Source: an uncultured Lachnospiraceae bacterium
GTDB taxonomy: Bacteria; Bacillota; Clostridia; Lachnospirales; Lachnospiraceae
Assembly: GCA_910577655.1 (NCBI GenBank)
Contig: CAJTOW010000006.1
Location: 1 to 64,000, forward strand
Direction: 5' to 3'
DNA: 64,000 bases
Shown here: positions 25,011 through 33,017 of the stretch, one piece after another
How positions within the stretch are numbered: the first letter of the stretch is position 1
Layout of the letters: every line of letters begins with the position of its first letter
Program-made: the position numbers and the translations under genes
The notes under the pieces: model-generated
Seen by the model: the letters and a program-made list of their open reading frames with translations, nothing else
Told to the model about the DNA's origin: nothing
Database searches by the model: none

Positions 25011-25039
25011 ACTATACAACAGTTTCCGTTTTTTGTCAA
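25011..25039 (-). promoter_or_regulatory. Strong promoter of amidoligase operon
   Basis: Minus strand TTGACA, exactly 17 bases, then TATAGT. It is about 150 bases upstream of the ATP-grasp start and is the only strong promoter seen ahead of the six-gene run. Confidence 0.82.
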
Positions 25040-25305
25040 TTTGCAGTTTGCAGTGCCGGAATACCAGGTCATCCTTATTATCCCTTAATTCCAGCTCCGT
25101 CGCCCCATAGAAGGCAGGGTGCCGCTGGATAGCAGCTTCCTCTAAACCGCGCTTATCCGCCACTAATGGTCACCCCCGGTTCCATGAACCGGGGAGGGAG
25201 GGGACACCGGCATTCTGACGGTGGATAACGGACGGAAAATCCTTTCGCTTTGGTCTGGATTTTTCTGGTAATCTGATATAAGATAGAAACAGCTAATTTG
25301 TAATA

Positions 25306-25359
25306 TGCACTCTCGAAAGCTCCCGCCCCTGCCTTTGTGGCTGATTTCCCGAGAGTACA
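25306..25359. repeat. R5 palindromic repeat, copy 1
   Basis: TGCACTCTCG and CGAGAGTACA form the outer arms. A related sequence in the opposite sense at 54738-54793 shares the core AATCAGCCACA. Both sit just upstream of a ribosome site. Confidence 0.65.
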
Positions 25360-25381
25360 TTAATCACTTAAGGAGGCAGCT

Positions 25382-26035
25382 ATGAGATTTTTTGTAGACA
25401 CAGCAAACGTGGAGGAGATCCAGAAGGCCAATGACATGGGCATCATCTGTGGTGTCACCACCAACCCGTCCCTGATCGCAAAGGAGGGGCGCAGTTTTAA
25501 TGAAGTCATTGCCCAGATTGCCGACATTGTGGACGGTCCCATCAGCGGCGAGGTGAAGGCCACCACCACCGACGCCGAGGGCATGATCGCCGAGGGAAGA
25601 GAGATCGCGGCCATCCACCCCAACATGGTGGTAAAGATCCCCATGACCGCAGAAGGCTTAAAAGCCACCAGAGTACTGTCCGCCGAGAACATTCAAACCA
25701 ATGTAACCCTGGTCTTCACCGCTGCCCAGGCCCTTCTGGCTGCCAGAGCCGGAGCCACTTACGTATCCCCCTTCCTGGGGCGTCTGGACGATGTGTCCAC
25801 ACCAGGCATTGACCTGATCTGTGATATCGCAGAGATCTTCAACCTCCATGATATCAGGACCCAGATCATTGCCGCCAGCATACGCAATCCCATCCATGTA
25901 ATCGACTGCGCAAAAGCAGGGGCAGATATTGCCACTGTCCCCTACAAAGTGATTGAGCAGATGATAAAGCACCCCCTGACAGATGCCGGAATCGCCAAAT
26001 TCCAGGCTGACTACAAGGCTGTCTTTGGGGAATAA
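25382..26035 (+). CDS. fsa: Transaldolase-like fructose-6-phosphate aldolase
   Basis: A 217-aa member of the small transaldolase/fructose-6-phosphate aldolase (TalC/MipB) family. [13 protein letters not shown] is the usual start, and the Schiff-base lysine is in [10 protein letters not shown] (K85 region). It transfers or cleaves three-carbon units in pentose phosphate metabolism; transaldolase and aldolase activities cannot be separated by sight. AAGGAGG precedes the ATG. The R5 repeat lies between it and its promoter region. Confidence 0.93.
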   Translation: MRFFVDTANVEEIQKANDMGIICGVTTNPSLIAKEGRSFNEVIAQIADIVDGPISGEVKATTTDAEGMIAEGREIAAIHPNMVVKIPMTAEGLKATRVLSAENIQTNVTLVFTAAQALLAARAGATYVSPFLGRLDDVSTPGIDLICDIAEIFNLHDIRTQIIAASIRNPIHVIDCAKAGADIATVPYKVIEQMIKHPLTDAGIAKFQADYKAVFGE

Positions 26036-26171
26036 AAACCGACAGCAGGAGGGGCTGCCGCAAAATGACGCCCTGCGTCATCCCTGTTTTCTCCAGTCCT
26101 TTCTGCTGATCTGGATTTGTTATCATCACGCAATCTCCGCAAGTCTCCTTTTTACGCTTTCATAAGGGGAA

Positions 26172-26279
26172 TTAAAATATTTTTGTAAGTTTGTAATGGC
26201 CAATTTCATGGGCGATAATGAATCTTTTTGTCTGCAAATCACGCTGGGCATTGACACCAGTCGCCTTGTCTGTCAACAA
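26172..26279 (-). pseudogene. ImmA/IrrE-type metallopeptidase remnant
   Basis: About 35 codons read on the minus strand contain KRFIIAHEIGHY, the HExxH zinc motif of ImmA/IrrE (DUF955) peptidases, then stop soon after. The upstream frame is broken against the adjacent open frame. It is a truncated remnant rather than a functional gene. Confidence 0.55.
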
Positions 26280-26587
26280 ACCGAACACATAACAAACCCG
26301 GGATTCTTCCTTCTGGTATTCCCTTGGACTCTTCCCACGTTTTTCTTAAATTTGCCCAGACAGGCGCTGTTGTAGTTGAAGCTCCGGGCGATCATCTCCG
26401 GATATTCTTCTGACACAGAGTCCTGATTTTTCTCCGGTCCCCAGATCAGATCAATGGTGAGAACATCCTCCTGGTCCAAGATGAAGGTCTGCGCCAGACG
26501 GCAGCCTTCTGCATTCCAGTCAATCAGGTCACAGATTCCCTCCCATAAATCCCATCCGTCTCCTCTCCCATCTGTAACTGGTCTCAT
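26273..26587 (-). CDS. Unrecognised short reading frame among remnants
   Basis: A 104-codon frame on the minus strand. It has protein-like composition in the middle (RLAQTFILDQEDVLTIDLIWG) and a basic end (GKFKKNVGRVQGNTRRK) vaguely like the last helix of an AraC domain. No ribosome site is evident and it lies among gene fragments, so it is likely a decayed gene piece. Confidence 0.25.
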   Translation of the reverse strand: MRPVTDGRGDGWDLWEGICDLIDWNAEGCRLAQTFILDQEDVLTIDLIWGPEKNQDSVSEEYPEMIARSFNYNSACLGKFKKNVGRVQGNTRRKNPGFVMCSVC

Positions 26588-26635
26588 GCGTCATGCCGCC
26601 GCTTCGCAGCAGCATCCATATTACAACTACAATAG

Positions 26636-27157
26636 GCCAGCACATCTTATGGGGATGCGCTGCCTATTGCCCTTCTGGCCATCTCCCGCTCCCTGCCCAA
26701 GGTGCCTACGGAATTCCTGCGCAGGGAAGAGATCTTTATTGTAGCTGCCATGGATCATCCGGTTCTCCAGTATGCGAAACCTCTCCCCGGTGAACCGGAA
26801 AAACTCTATATTGAACCGAAAACCGCCGCAGAATATGACTTTATCCTGACCTCACCCAATACGGTTCTGCGTACCATCACGGAGGATCTTTTTGCAGAGC
26901 ATCACCTCACTGTAAAATACAAGTATGACAATCTTACTCTGGACTTCGCCATGGCTATGGCCGAGCAGGGAATCGGACTGCTCTTCTCTCATGAATCTCT
27001 AATCCGGCCAGACCAGGCAGTGGTCTGCCTCTCCATCGGCCCACATAAGCTGTGGCGGGATCTGGTTCTGGCTTTTCCATCCAGCCACTACCGCTCCAAA
27101 GCCACCAAAGCCCTGGCAGCCAGGATTCATGAGAAGCTTGATGTAAATTATGGATAA
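26636..27157 (+). pseudogene. LysR substrate-binding domain fragment
   Basis: About 170 codons equal to the C-terminal effector domain of a LysR regulator (GDALPIALLAI, AMAEQGIGLLFSHESLI, ending LAARIHEKLD). The N-terminal helix-turn-helix is absent, and in-frame stops lie just upstream. It is a 5'-truncated gene. Confidence 0.6.
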
Positions 27158-27165
27158 TACTTCTG

Positions 27166-27242
27166 TTACAGTTCACGGGGGCGGTTGTTCCGTGGAAACC
27201 TTTTTCAAGAGCTGGTAGCCACTGGCCAAGAAAAAACAACAT
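27166..27242. repeat. R4 repeat, copy 1
   Basis: Contains TTACAGTTCACGGGGG, GTTGTTCC, GAGCTGGTA and AACAACATGGCC in order. Copies or ends occur at 54626-54697, 63449-63474 and 30705-30725. Confidence 0.6.
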
Positions 27243-27264
27243 GGCCGTAAATAGTAACAACTGT

Positions 27265-27295
27265 GTAACAGTTCAGGGGGTATCTGAACTGTTAC
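27265..27295. repeat. R1 palindrome
   Basis: GTAACAGTTCAG and CTGAACTGTTAC pair perfectly around GGGGTAT, extended by GT/AC on either side. Confidence 0.88.
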
Positions 27296-27334
27296 ACAAC
27301 TATTACCCATTATTTCTAAAATCTTTCTAAAGTC

Positions 27335-27364
27335 CTTGCATTTTCGCATTCACTTGTGATAAAA
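27335..27364 (+). promoter_or_regulatory. Possible promoter of Rpn-family gene
   Basis: TTGCAT, an 18-base spacer, then TAAAAT. It is about 240 bases upstream of the start at 27604, so a long leader would result. Confidence 0.4.
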
Positions 27365-27603
27365 TAAATCCACATTTCCCGGATTCTTCTATCCAGGAGT
27401 ATGTCCGGCAGCTCTGCCAGGTTATCCGATACAGATTGTTTTTATTTCTTTTGAAGTCAGGTCTGTAAGCTTTACAGTAAATAAACCCAGCAAAACAGTT
27501 CCACAAGCACCTGAATTCTTATAACAAAAGGGAGATGATGTGTAAGACAAATTTTTTCTTGCTAAAGCCTAACAGAACACGATATAATGAAAAGGAGAGA
27601 TAC

Positions 27604-28656
27604 ATGAAGGATATAATACCTGCTGATACCAGTAAACAAAGCGGAGCCGGACGGCGGACAGCTTCAGATATTACATACCAGAATAAAGACGTGGCCTCAA
27701 AGGTTACCGGAGAAGCCCTGGTAGGACACAGTCTGGCGCCTCTTGGCCTGCCGGATATCAAAATTGTTGATGCGCTTCCGACCAGTCTTCCGGCGGTTGA
27801 AAGTAATGAGCTGAGACTGGACAACTTGTTTCTTCTGGAGGATGGGGCGGTCGCGATCATTGATTATGAGTCCGGCTACAGCCGGGAGAATTTTGTAAAA
27901 TATCTGAATTATGCAGCCAGGGTGGCAAAGCGCTACTGCGTCCGGAAGATGCTTCCCCAACTGATGAAGCTGAGAATCATTGTAATCTATACAGCTGATG
28001 TAGAAACAGCCCCCATCCGGTATGATCTGGATGGAGTTCTGGTACAGGTGGAGCCGTCCTATCTGGTGAAGATGGATACAGAAAGGATCAGGAACAGGCT
28101 GGAGGAAAAGATCCAGAGAAAGGAAGCTCTAGACACAGAAGACCAGATGCAGCTAATGGTTCTGCCATTAACCGTGAAAGGCAGAGAAGCCAAACAGTGG
28201 GTGACCATGGAGGCAGTCACTCTTGCCAAAAGGATCAAAAACCAGAAACAGAAGAACCAGATCCTGGCAGGAATCCTGACCTTTACGGATAAGATTATCG
28301 ATGAAGGTTACCGTAACAGAATAAAGGAGGAGTGGGAGATGACACAGATCGGGAGAATGATTTTTGATGATGGATTCAAAGCCGGAGAAAAAGAGGGAGA
28401 AGCCCGGGGAGAAGCTCGGGGTGAGGCCCGGGGTGAGGCCCGGGGAGAAGCCCGGGGGGAGATCCGGGGAAGAAACCAGAAACTGATTGAACAGAGCTGC
28501 CGTAAACTGAGAAAAGGGAAGACCCCGGAAATGATTGCCCAGGAACTGGAGGAAAGTCTGGAGCTGATCCAGAGCATCTGTCAGGCGGCCTCTGGCTTTG
28601 CACCGGACTATGATTCGGATAAGGTGTTTGGAGTCTGGCAGCAGGCGATACTATGA
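27604..28656 (+). CDS. Rpn-family PD-(D/E)XK nuclease-like protein with EARG repeats
   Basis: A 350-aa protein. The N-terminal part resembles the Rpn/PDDEXK transposase-associated nuclease family (RLDNLFLLEDGAVAIIDYES, with D and E residues placed as in the nuclease core; YLNYAARVAKRY). Residues about 264-283 are five tandem EARG-type units encoded by 12-base DNA repeats (28393-28464). The C-terminal helix region RKLRKGKTPEMIAQELEE is typical of the same proteins. The start at 27604 has AGGAGAG. Rpn proteins promote RecA-independent recombination in other bacteria. A second family member lies at 53523-54476. Confidence 0.75.
   Translation: MKDIIPADTSKQSGAGRRTASDITYQNKDVASKVTGEALVGHSLAPLGLPDIKIVDALPTSLPAVESNELRLDNLFLLEDGAVAIIDYESGYSRENFVKYLNYAARVAKRYCVRKMLPQLMKLRIIVIYTADVETAPIRYDLDGVLVQVEPSYLVKMDTERIRNRLEEKIQRKEALDTEDQMQLMVLPLTVKGREAKQWVTMEAVTLAKRIKNQKQKNQILAGILTFTDKIIDEGYRNRIKEEWEMTQIGRMIFDDGFKAGEKEGEARGEARGEARGEARGEARGEIRGRNQKLIEQSCRKLRKGKTPEMIAQELEESLELIQSICQAASGFAPDYDSDKVFGVWQQAIL
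28393..28464 (+). repeat. 12-base tandem repeat inside Rpn-family gene
   Basis: About five copies of a 12-base unit of the form GAAGCCCGGGGA encode Glu-Ala-Arg-Gly. Copy-number change would keep the frame. Confidence 0.85.
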
Positions 28657-28719
28657 TCTGAATAGCCTGTTCAAACGATTGCATTTAAAGTGAATAAACG
28701 AATGATATCCTATTTTTCC

Positions 28720-28748
28720 TTTACAACCCTCTCCATGTATGCTACTAT
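28720..28748 (+). promoter_or_regulatory. LysR gene promoter
   Basis: TTTACA, 17-base spacer, TACTAT, ending 27 bases before the LysR start codon. Confidence 0.6.
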
Positions 28749-28775
28749 ATGGTTAGTTTATAAGGAGTGCTAATA

Positions 28776-29651
28776 ATGGATATCAATTATGAATTATATA
28801 AGGTTTTCTACCATGTAGCCAACACTCTCAGCTTCTCGGAAGCCTCCAAGCAGCTGTTTATCTCCCAGTCCGCAGTCAGCCAGTCTGTCAAGGTTCTGGA
28901 AAAGAAGCTGAACCAGACCCTCTTTCTGCGCAGCACCAAGCGGGTACAGCTGACTCCTGAGGGAGAGATCCTCCTAAAGCACATCGAACCGGCTATCAAT
29001 CTGATCCGCCAGGGGGAAAACCAGCTTCTGGAGGCTAACACGTTAAATGGGGGCCAGCTGCGTATCGGCGCCAGCGACACCATTTGCCGCTATTATCTGG
29101 TTCCATATTTAAAGGAATTTCACCGCAGGTATCCCAATGTCCATATCAAGGTGACCAACCAGACCTCCATCGCCTGCGCCAGACTGCTGGAGGCGGGGCA
29201 GGTAGACTTTGCCATCACCAACTACCCAAACTCCGGCCTTTCCAACACCCAGAATGTCCGGATCATCCAGGAATTCCATGATATATTCGTGGCAAATGAG
29301 GAATTTTCACAGCTGAAAGGGAGATCCATCTGCCTGGAAGAATTAAAAGACTACCCGATCCTTATGCTGGACCGTAAAAGCACCACCAGTGAATTCCTCC
29401 ACAGCATATTCCAGCGGCACCAGCTGGACCTGGTGCCGGAGATCGAGCTTTCCAGCAATGACCTGCTGATCGACCTGGCCCGTATCGGACTGGGCATCGC
29501 CTTTGTGCCAGATTACTGCATCCCCACAAGGGAACAGAACCTTTTCACTGTCCAGCTGGACGAGGCCCTGCCTGCACGCCAGATGGTAGCAGCACGCAAT
29601 GAAGCCCTGCCCCTTTCCCAGGCGGCAAGGCAGTTTATCAGTATGCTTTAG
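28776..29651 (+). CDS. LysR-family transcriptional regulator
   Basis: A 291-aa LysR regulator with an N-terminal winged helix (SFSEASKQLFISQSAVSQ) and an effector domain opening with GGQLRIGASDT. AAGGAG lies eight bases before the ATG at 28776. It is followed by repeats, and its target is not obvious; the convergent gene at 30017-30526 is the nearest candidate but lies 365 bases away across repeats. Confidence 0.9.
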   Translation: MDINYELYKVFYHVANTLSFSEASKQLFISQSAVSQSVKVLEKKLNQTLFLRSTKRVQLTPEGEILLKHIEPAINLIRQGENQLLEANTLNGGQLRIGASDTICRYYLVPYLKEFHRRYPNVHIKVTNQTSIACARLLEAGQVDFAITNYPNSGLSNTQNVRIIQEFHDIFVANEEFSQLKGRSICLEELKDYPILMLDRKSTTSEFLHSIFQRHQLDLVPEIELSSNDLLIDLARIGLGIAFVPDYCIPTREQNLFTVQLDEALPARQMVAARNEALPLSQAARQFISML

Positions 29652-29666
29652 ATGTCCAGACAGACT

Positions 29667-29754
29667 CTGAACTATTACCAAATATGGCTGGCCAGAAGTA
29701 ATAGTTCAGACAGGTCTGCGCACTTGCTGCGCTGACCGTACGAAAACGTAGTGG
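29667..29754. repeat. R1 repeat, long form
   Basis: CTGAACTATTAC and GTAATAGTTCAG arms enclose about 20 bases, and the right side continues as ACAGGTCTGCGCAC into CGAAAAC. Reversed, it equals positions 1-50 with few differences. Confidence 0.82.
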
Positions 29755-29760
29755 TTGGAG

Positions 29761-29802
29761 GGCATCTGCCCCATCGCGTAGCGATTTTCATGGGCAGATG
29801 CC
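29761..29802. repeat. R3 hairpin repeat, copy 1
   Basis: GGCATCTGCCC pairs perfectly with GGGCAGATGCC around ATCGCGTAGCGATTTTCAT. A reversed, diverged copy is at 48676-48715. Confidence 0.75.
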
Positions 29803-29833
29803 GTAACAGTTCAAGGGGTATCTGAACTGTTAC
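29803..29833. repeat. R1 palindrome
   Basis: GTAACAGTTCA and TGAACTGTTAC arms, directly after R3 copy 1. A further decayed copy follows near 29891-29919. The stretch 29652-30016 consists of repeats with no gene seen. Confidence 0.85.
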
Positions 29834-29920
29834 GATTCTGGAAGCCTTCTATAACTGTCTGGCAAGCGAAAGACGTTATAGTATTCTTGTGTAACTGTTC
29901 GGGTATCTGTGACTGGTTAT

Positions 29921-29963
29921 GGCATCCGGCCATCTGGAAGGGATTGTGGTGATGGACCGGATG
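29921..29963. other. Strong hairpin after small transporter gene
   Basis: GCATCCGGCCATC pairs with GATGGACCGGATGC with one bulged base. It lies beyond the stop of the minus-strand gene at 30017, and could be a terminator or another repeat. Confidence 0.45.
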
Positions 29964-30016
29964 CTTGCATTGGCTTATTTTTTGATATGTTTTTTAAGAC
30001 AATTCCAGGCGGATGT

Positions 30017-30526
30017 TTATCCGAACAATGCGCCCAGCAGTCCATAGGACAGCAGGGACATGATGATGGTGGCAATGGCGATGCCCGCAAGGATTGCGGA
30101 GAATGCCTTCCTGAACCGCATATGCAGGAGTGCAGCCACCAGAGAACCGGTCCAGGCACCGGTCCCGGGAAGGGGGATTCCGACAAAAAGGACCAGTCCC
30201 CAGAATCCGTACCGCTCCACCTGGCCCTTATTCTTATCTGCCTTCCGGCGCAGCCACAAGGCGATCTGTCCCAGTCCGGGAATCCGCTCCATACAGATGA
30301 GGATCCGCTCGATCAGGAGCAGGATGAAGGGGATGGGAAGGAGATTTCCCAGGATGCAGATGGGGATCGCCTTCAGAATGGGGATGTCCAGAAGGGCCGG
30401 GGATGCTGCCAGCAGTCCTCCCCTCAGCTCCAGGATGGGGATCATGGATATAATGAAAATAATCACTTCTTTGGAGACCTTGCCGCCCAGGGCGGCGGTA
30501 AGTCCCTGTACCAGGGTGTCTGTCAT
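30017..30526 (-). CDS. COG2426-type small multidrug export family protein
   Basis: A 169-aa membrane protein with four or five hydrophobic segments. IPILELRGGLLAA near the N-terminus and VGIPLPGTGAWTGSLVAALL in the C-terminal half are the signature of the Sm_multidrug_ex (COG2426) family. Despite the family name its substrate is poorly defined. The start MTDTLV at 30526 is the first ATG. It is monocistronic. Confidence 0.85.
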   Translation of the reverse strand: MTDTLVQGLTAALGGKVSKEVIIFIISMIPILELRGGLLAASPALLDIPILKAIPICILGNLLPIPFILLLIERILICMERIPGLGQIALWLRRKADKNKGQVERYGFWGLVLFVGIPLPGTGAWTGSLVAALLHMRFRKAFSAILAGIAIATIIMSLLSYGLLGALFG

Positions 30527-30661
30527 GGGGGAACCTCGATTCTTTTTATAGTAGCAACAGCCGTGTAAAGCTGTGGATGCGTGCAGTTTCTATTATATGC
30601 GAAGTTGGGGGAGAATTCAATTATTTTCGGGGAAACTTTTTCCGGAGTGTACTTACCAGGT

Positions 30662-30692
30662 GTAACAGTTCAGATACCCCTTGAACTGTTAC
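30662..30692. repeat. R1 palindrome
   Basis: GTAACAGTTCAG and TTGAACTGTTAC arms with loop ATACCCC. Confidence 0.85.
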
Positions 30693-30704
30693 CTTCCGGA
30701 CCAT

Positions 30705-30725
30705 CCCCGTGAACAGCAACTGGTA
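30705..30725. repeat. R4 end fragment
   Basis: CCCCGTGAACAGCAACTGGTA resembles the reversed left end of R4. Confidence 0.35.
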
Positions 30726-30947
30726 CGGTCTTTTGGTTCTTACCCACGATTTGTAAATAAATATATAGATTTATGAAAATATTTGTAATGTAAATAAAAT
30801 AAAATTTACACATATAAGGGTTAATTTTCTCTTATAATTGACGATATATCCATAGAGTACGGCTGAAAAACGAAAAGAAGCAATTCTTTTGCCATATTTC
30901 GCGAATGTATATAAATATATACTTTTAAGAAAAAAGTGGAGAAATTG

Positions 30948-31577
30948 ATGAATAGGACATATGCTTACGGAAAGGCTGTTTCCGAAAAAGAGAAGGCAGA
31001 CTTTTATGCTGCACTGGAAAAACTGCAGGTGCAGGACTGCGATATTTACATAGACAGCTGCTCAATGGATAACAGGAAGTGTTCCCAGTATACAAAGCTA
31101 CTGAAGCTTCTGGAAAGGGGCGATCTGCTCTGCCTTGGCAGTTTATCTGTCCTGGGAGACGGATACACGGATGTGAAAGAGCAGTGGCGGATTCTGACAA
31201 AGGAGAAGCAGGTGGATGTGATGGTACTGGATGTACCGTCTCTTGACACAAGAATAGGAAAGGACCAGTATGGTCTGCTGGTGGCGGATCTGGTCTATTC
31301 CCTGCTGGATTATGTATCTGCCCATGATCTGCGCTACAGCAGTGAGATCCGCAGGCTCCGCCAGCAGGCAGGAATAACAGAAGCCAGGGAGAAAGGCGTT
31401 AAGTTCGGCAGACCTTCCAAGGCCATGCCAGAGAACTTTGGGCAGATCTGTAAAAGGTGGATGGAGAAGGGGATTACGGCAACAGAGGCAGCCAGGATGT
31501 GCGGAGTCAGCAGGGCGGTGTTTTATAAGCGGGTGAGGGAGTCTGGGGGAGAGACAGGGGGGGATAGTAAGAGATAA
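30948..31577 (+). CDS. Serine-recombinase-like protein without catalytic arginines
   Basis: A 209-aa protein built like a resolvase: an N-terminal catalytic-type fold, a long E helix (about 100-140), the QAGITEAREKGVKFGRP linker and a C-terminal helix-turn-helix (TATEAARMCGVSRAVFYKR). In active enzymes a DRLGR motif gives two catalytic arginines; here it reads SVLGD (67-71), with Val and Asp at those positions, and the N-terminal YxRVS motif is YGKAVS. It probably binds DNA without recombining it. The ATG at 30948 has GGAG with seven bases of spacing. It precedes the glycan locus, so a regulatory role there is plausible. Confidence 0.8.
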   Translation: MNRTYAYGKAVSEKEKADFYAALEKLQVQDCDIYIDSCSMDNRKCSQYTKLLKLLERGDLLCLGSLSVLGDGYTDVKEQWRILTKEKQVDVMVLDVPSLDTRIGKDQYGLLVADLVYSLLDYVSAHDLRYSSEIRRLRQQAGITEAREKGVKFGRPSKAMPENFGQICKRWMEKGITATEAARMCGVSRAVFYKRVRESGGETGGDSKR

Positions 31578-31718
31578 AGCCCCAAAGTGGACGTTCTGGA
31601 ATAGATATCATACATTTCAAAAAAATATCAGGGAAGATAAACGCTTTACGTTCTGCTTTCCATAGTTGATACCAGAACCGAAAAAGATTATGTAAGATTT
31701 AGAAAAATAATTTAAACA

Positions 31719-31747
31719 AAGGGGTGCAGTGCTCGTCAGGTGCCCTT
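31719..31747 (+). promoter_or_regulatory. Leader element before glycan genes
   Basis: AAGGGGTGCAGTGCTCGTC then AGGTGCCCTT: short AAGGG/CCCTT arms around a GTGC-containing loop, about 30 bases before the first glycosyltransferase. It is reminiscent of polysaccharide-operon leader elements used by NusG-type antiterminators, but no such factor lies in this window. Confidence 0.25.
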
Positions 31748-31775
31748 AGGAATTGTTGAAAAAGGAGAAAGAAAA

Positions 31776-32984
31776 ATGTCTAAAGTTTCAGTAGTAATAC
31801 CTGTATATAATTCGTCTCAGTATCTCCCGCAATGTCTGGATTCTTTATTGAAGCAAACTTATCAAAATATGGAGATATTATGTGTTAATGATGGTTCGAC
31901 AGATGGTTCCCTGGAGATACTGGAACAATTTGCACAGAAAGATGAGCGGATCAAAATATTCACGAAAGAAAACGAGGGTAAAGGAGCAGCCTCTGCACGG
32001 AATATGGGACTTGCTAATGCAACGGGGAAATATGTTCATTTCCTGGACAGTGATGATTTTTTTGAACCAAATATGTTTGAGGAAATGGTGGGAAAAGCAG
32101 AAAAAACAGATGCAGATGTTGTAATTTGCCGGGTAGACTGCTACGACGATATGAACAAAAGAATTATTGGGAATTTCAATTCGATAAATTTTCAATATAT
32201 TCCCGACAAGGATCCTTTTTCATATAAAGATTGCCCGGAACATATTTTCCAGATTGGAGATCTTGTTACCTGGAACAAATTGTACCGGAAAGAATTGCTG
32301 GATAAATATGACTTGAAATTTGAATCAATACCAATTTCCGATGATCAGTATGTTCCAATGCTGGCACTTGTTTATGGAAAGAGAATTACTTGTGTTGACA
32401 AGGTATTTCTCCATTACCGTATAAAAACTGGTCAAAGTCAGGCAGATGCAAAATCAAAACATCCAGAAGCTGGATATGCATCTTTGCCTTCTATTATAGA
32501 AAATTTGCGGAAAGCAGGTGTTTATGAGGATGTAAAACAAAGTTTTATAAACAAAGCAATGGACTTAATGAGACTTTATTTTGATGCAATGACAGAATAT
32601 AGAACAACCAGATTGTTGTACGATGTTTTTCGCAAAGAAACTTTCCCCATGCTTGGTGCAGAGAATTTGCCGGAAAATTATTTTTATGATGAACGGCTTG
32701 GTGAATGGTACAAATTGATTTCTGAATATCCGTTAGAGGAAATCCTGCTTATGTCAGCCAGGGGATATGGTAACAGTTATACAACCGCTATTTTGCGCTT
32801 GCAGATTCCCTATAATAAAATAAAACAAGGGAGCAGAATCGTTCTTGTTGGAAAAGGAACTGTAGGAAAGTACTGGTATGCGCAAATGATTTTATCGGAT
32901 TATTGCGAAGTAGCTGCCTGGGTTGAGGATCAGGATAAGATACCTTCTGATTTGCAATATGATGAAATTGTAAAAGCTTATTAG
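31776..32984 (+). CDS. GT2 glycosyltransferase with C-terminal Rossmann tail
   Basis: A 402-aa family 2 glycosyltransferase. VSVVIPVYNSSQYLPQCLDS starts the GT-A fold, with VNDGSTDGS and the DxD-type HFLDSDDFF. The catalytic domain covers about residues 1-250. The end (about 345-402) has a GxGxxG strand RIVLVGKGTVGKYWYA like the module found in four other proteins here, but short. AAGGAG precedes the ATG. It is the first sugar-transfer gene of the AT-rich locus; its donor and acceptor are unknown. Confidence 0.88.
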   Translation: MSKVSVVIPVYNSSQYLPQCLDSLLKQTYQNMEILCVNDGSTDGSLEILEQFAQKDERIKIFTKENEGKGAASARNMGLANATGKYVHFLDSDDFFEPNMFEEMVGKAEKTDADVVICRVDCYDDMNKRIIGNFNSINFQYIPDKDPFSYKDCPEHIFQIGDLVTWNKLYRKELLDKYDLKFESIPISDDQYVPMLALVYGKRITCVDKVFLHYRIKTGQSQADAKSKHPEAGYASLPSIIENLRKAGVYEDVKQSFINKAMDLMRLYFDAMTEYRTTRLLYDVFRKETFPMLGAENLPENYFYDERLGEWYKLISEYPLEEILLMSARGYGNSYTTAILRLQIPYNKIKQGSRIVLVGKGTVGKYWYAQMILSDYCEVAAWVEDQDKIPSDLQYDEIVKAY

Positions 32985-33017
32985 AGTGAGCTGACCGGAT
33001 ATAAGAGAGGTGGATGT

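Larger units (their letters stand above)
30527..30947. other. AT-rich leader region before glycan locus
   Basis: No gene is seen. The region holds an R1 palindrome (30662-30692), an R4 end (30705-30725), then about 200 very AT-rich bases with TATAAT near 30834. A well-spaced -35 box was not found. A short hairpin (AAAAGAA/TTCTTTT, about 30875-30892) lies in the likely leader of the recombinase-like gene. Confidence 0.5.

Noticed and set aside
24927..25163. A 78-codon minus-strand frame just upstream of the ATP-grasp gene
   Set aside because: It would start at GTG without a ribosome site, and the strong promoter at 25011-25039 lies inside it, so it is better read as leader DNA.
28393..28464. 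CRISPR-like repeat array
   Set aside because: The 12-base units are contiguous, without spacers, and encode EARG in frame.
33014..33017. ATG at 33014 as start of the RgpF-like gene
   Set aside because: It is out of frame with the protein; the in-frame TTG at 33018 fits the ribosome site.
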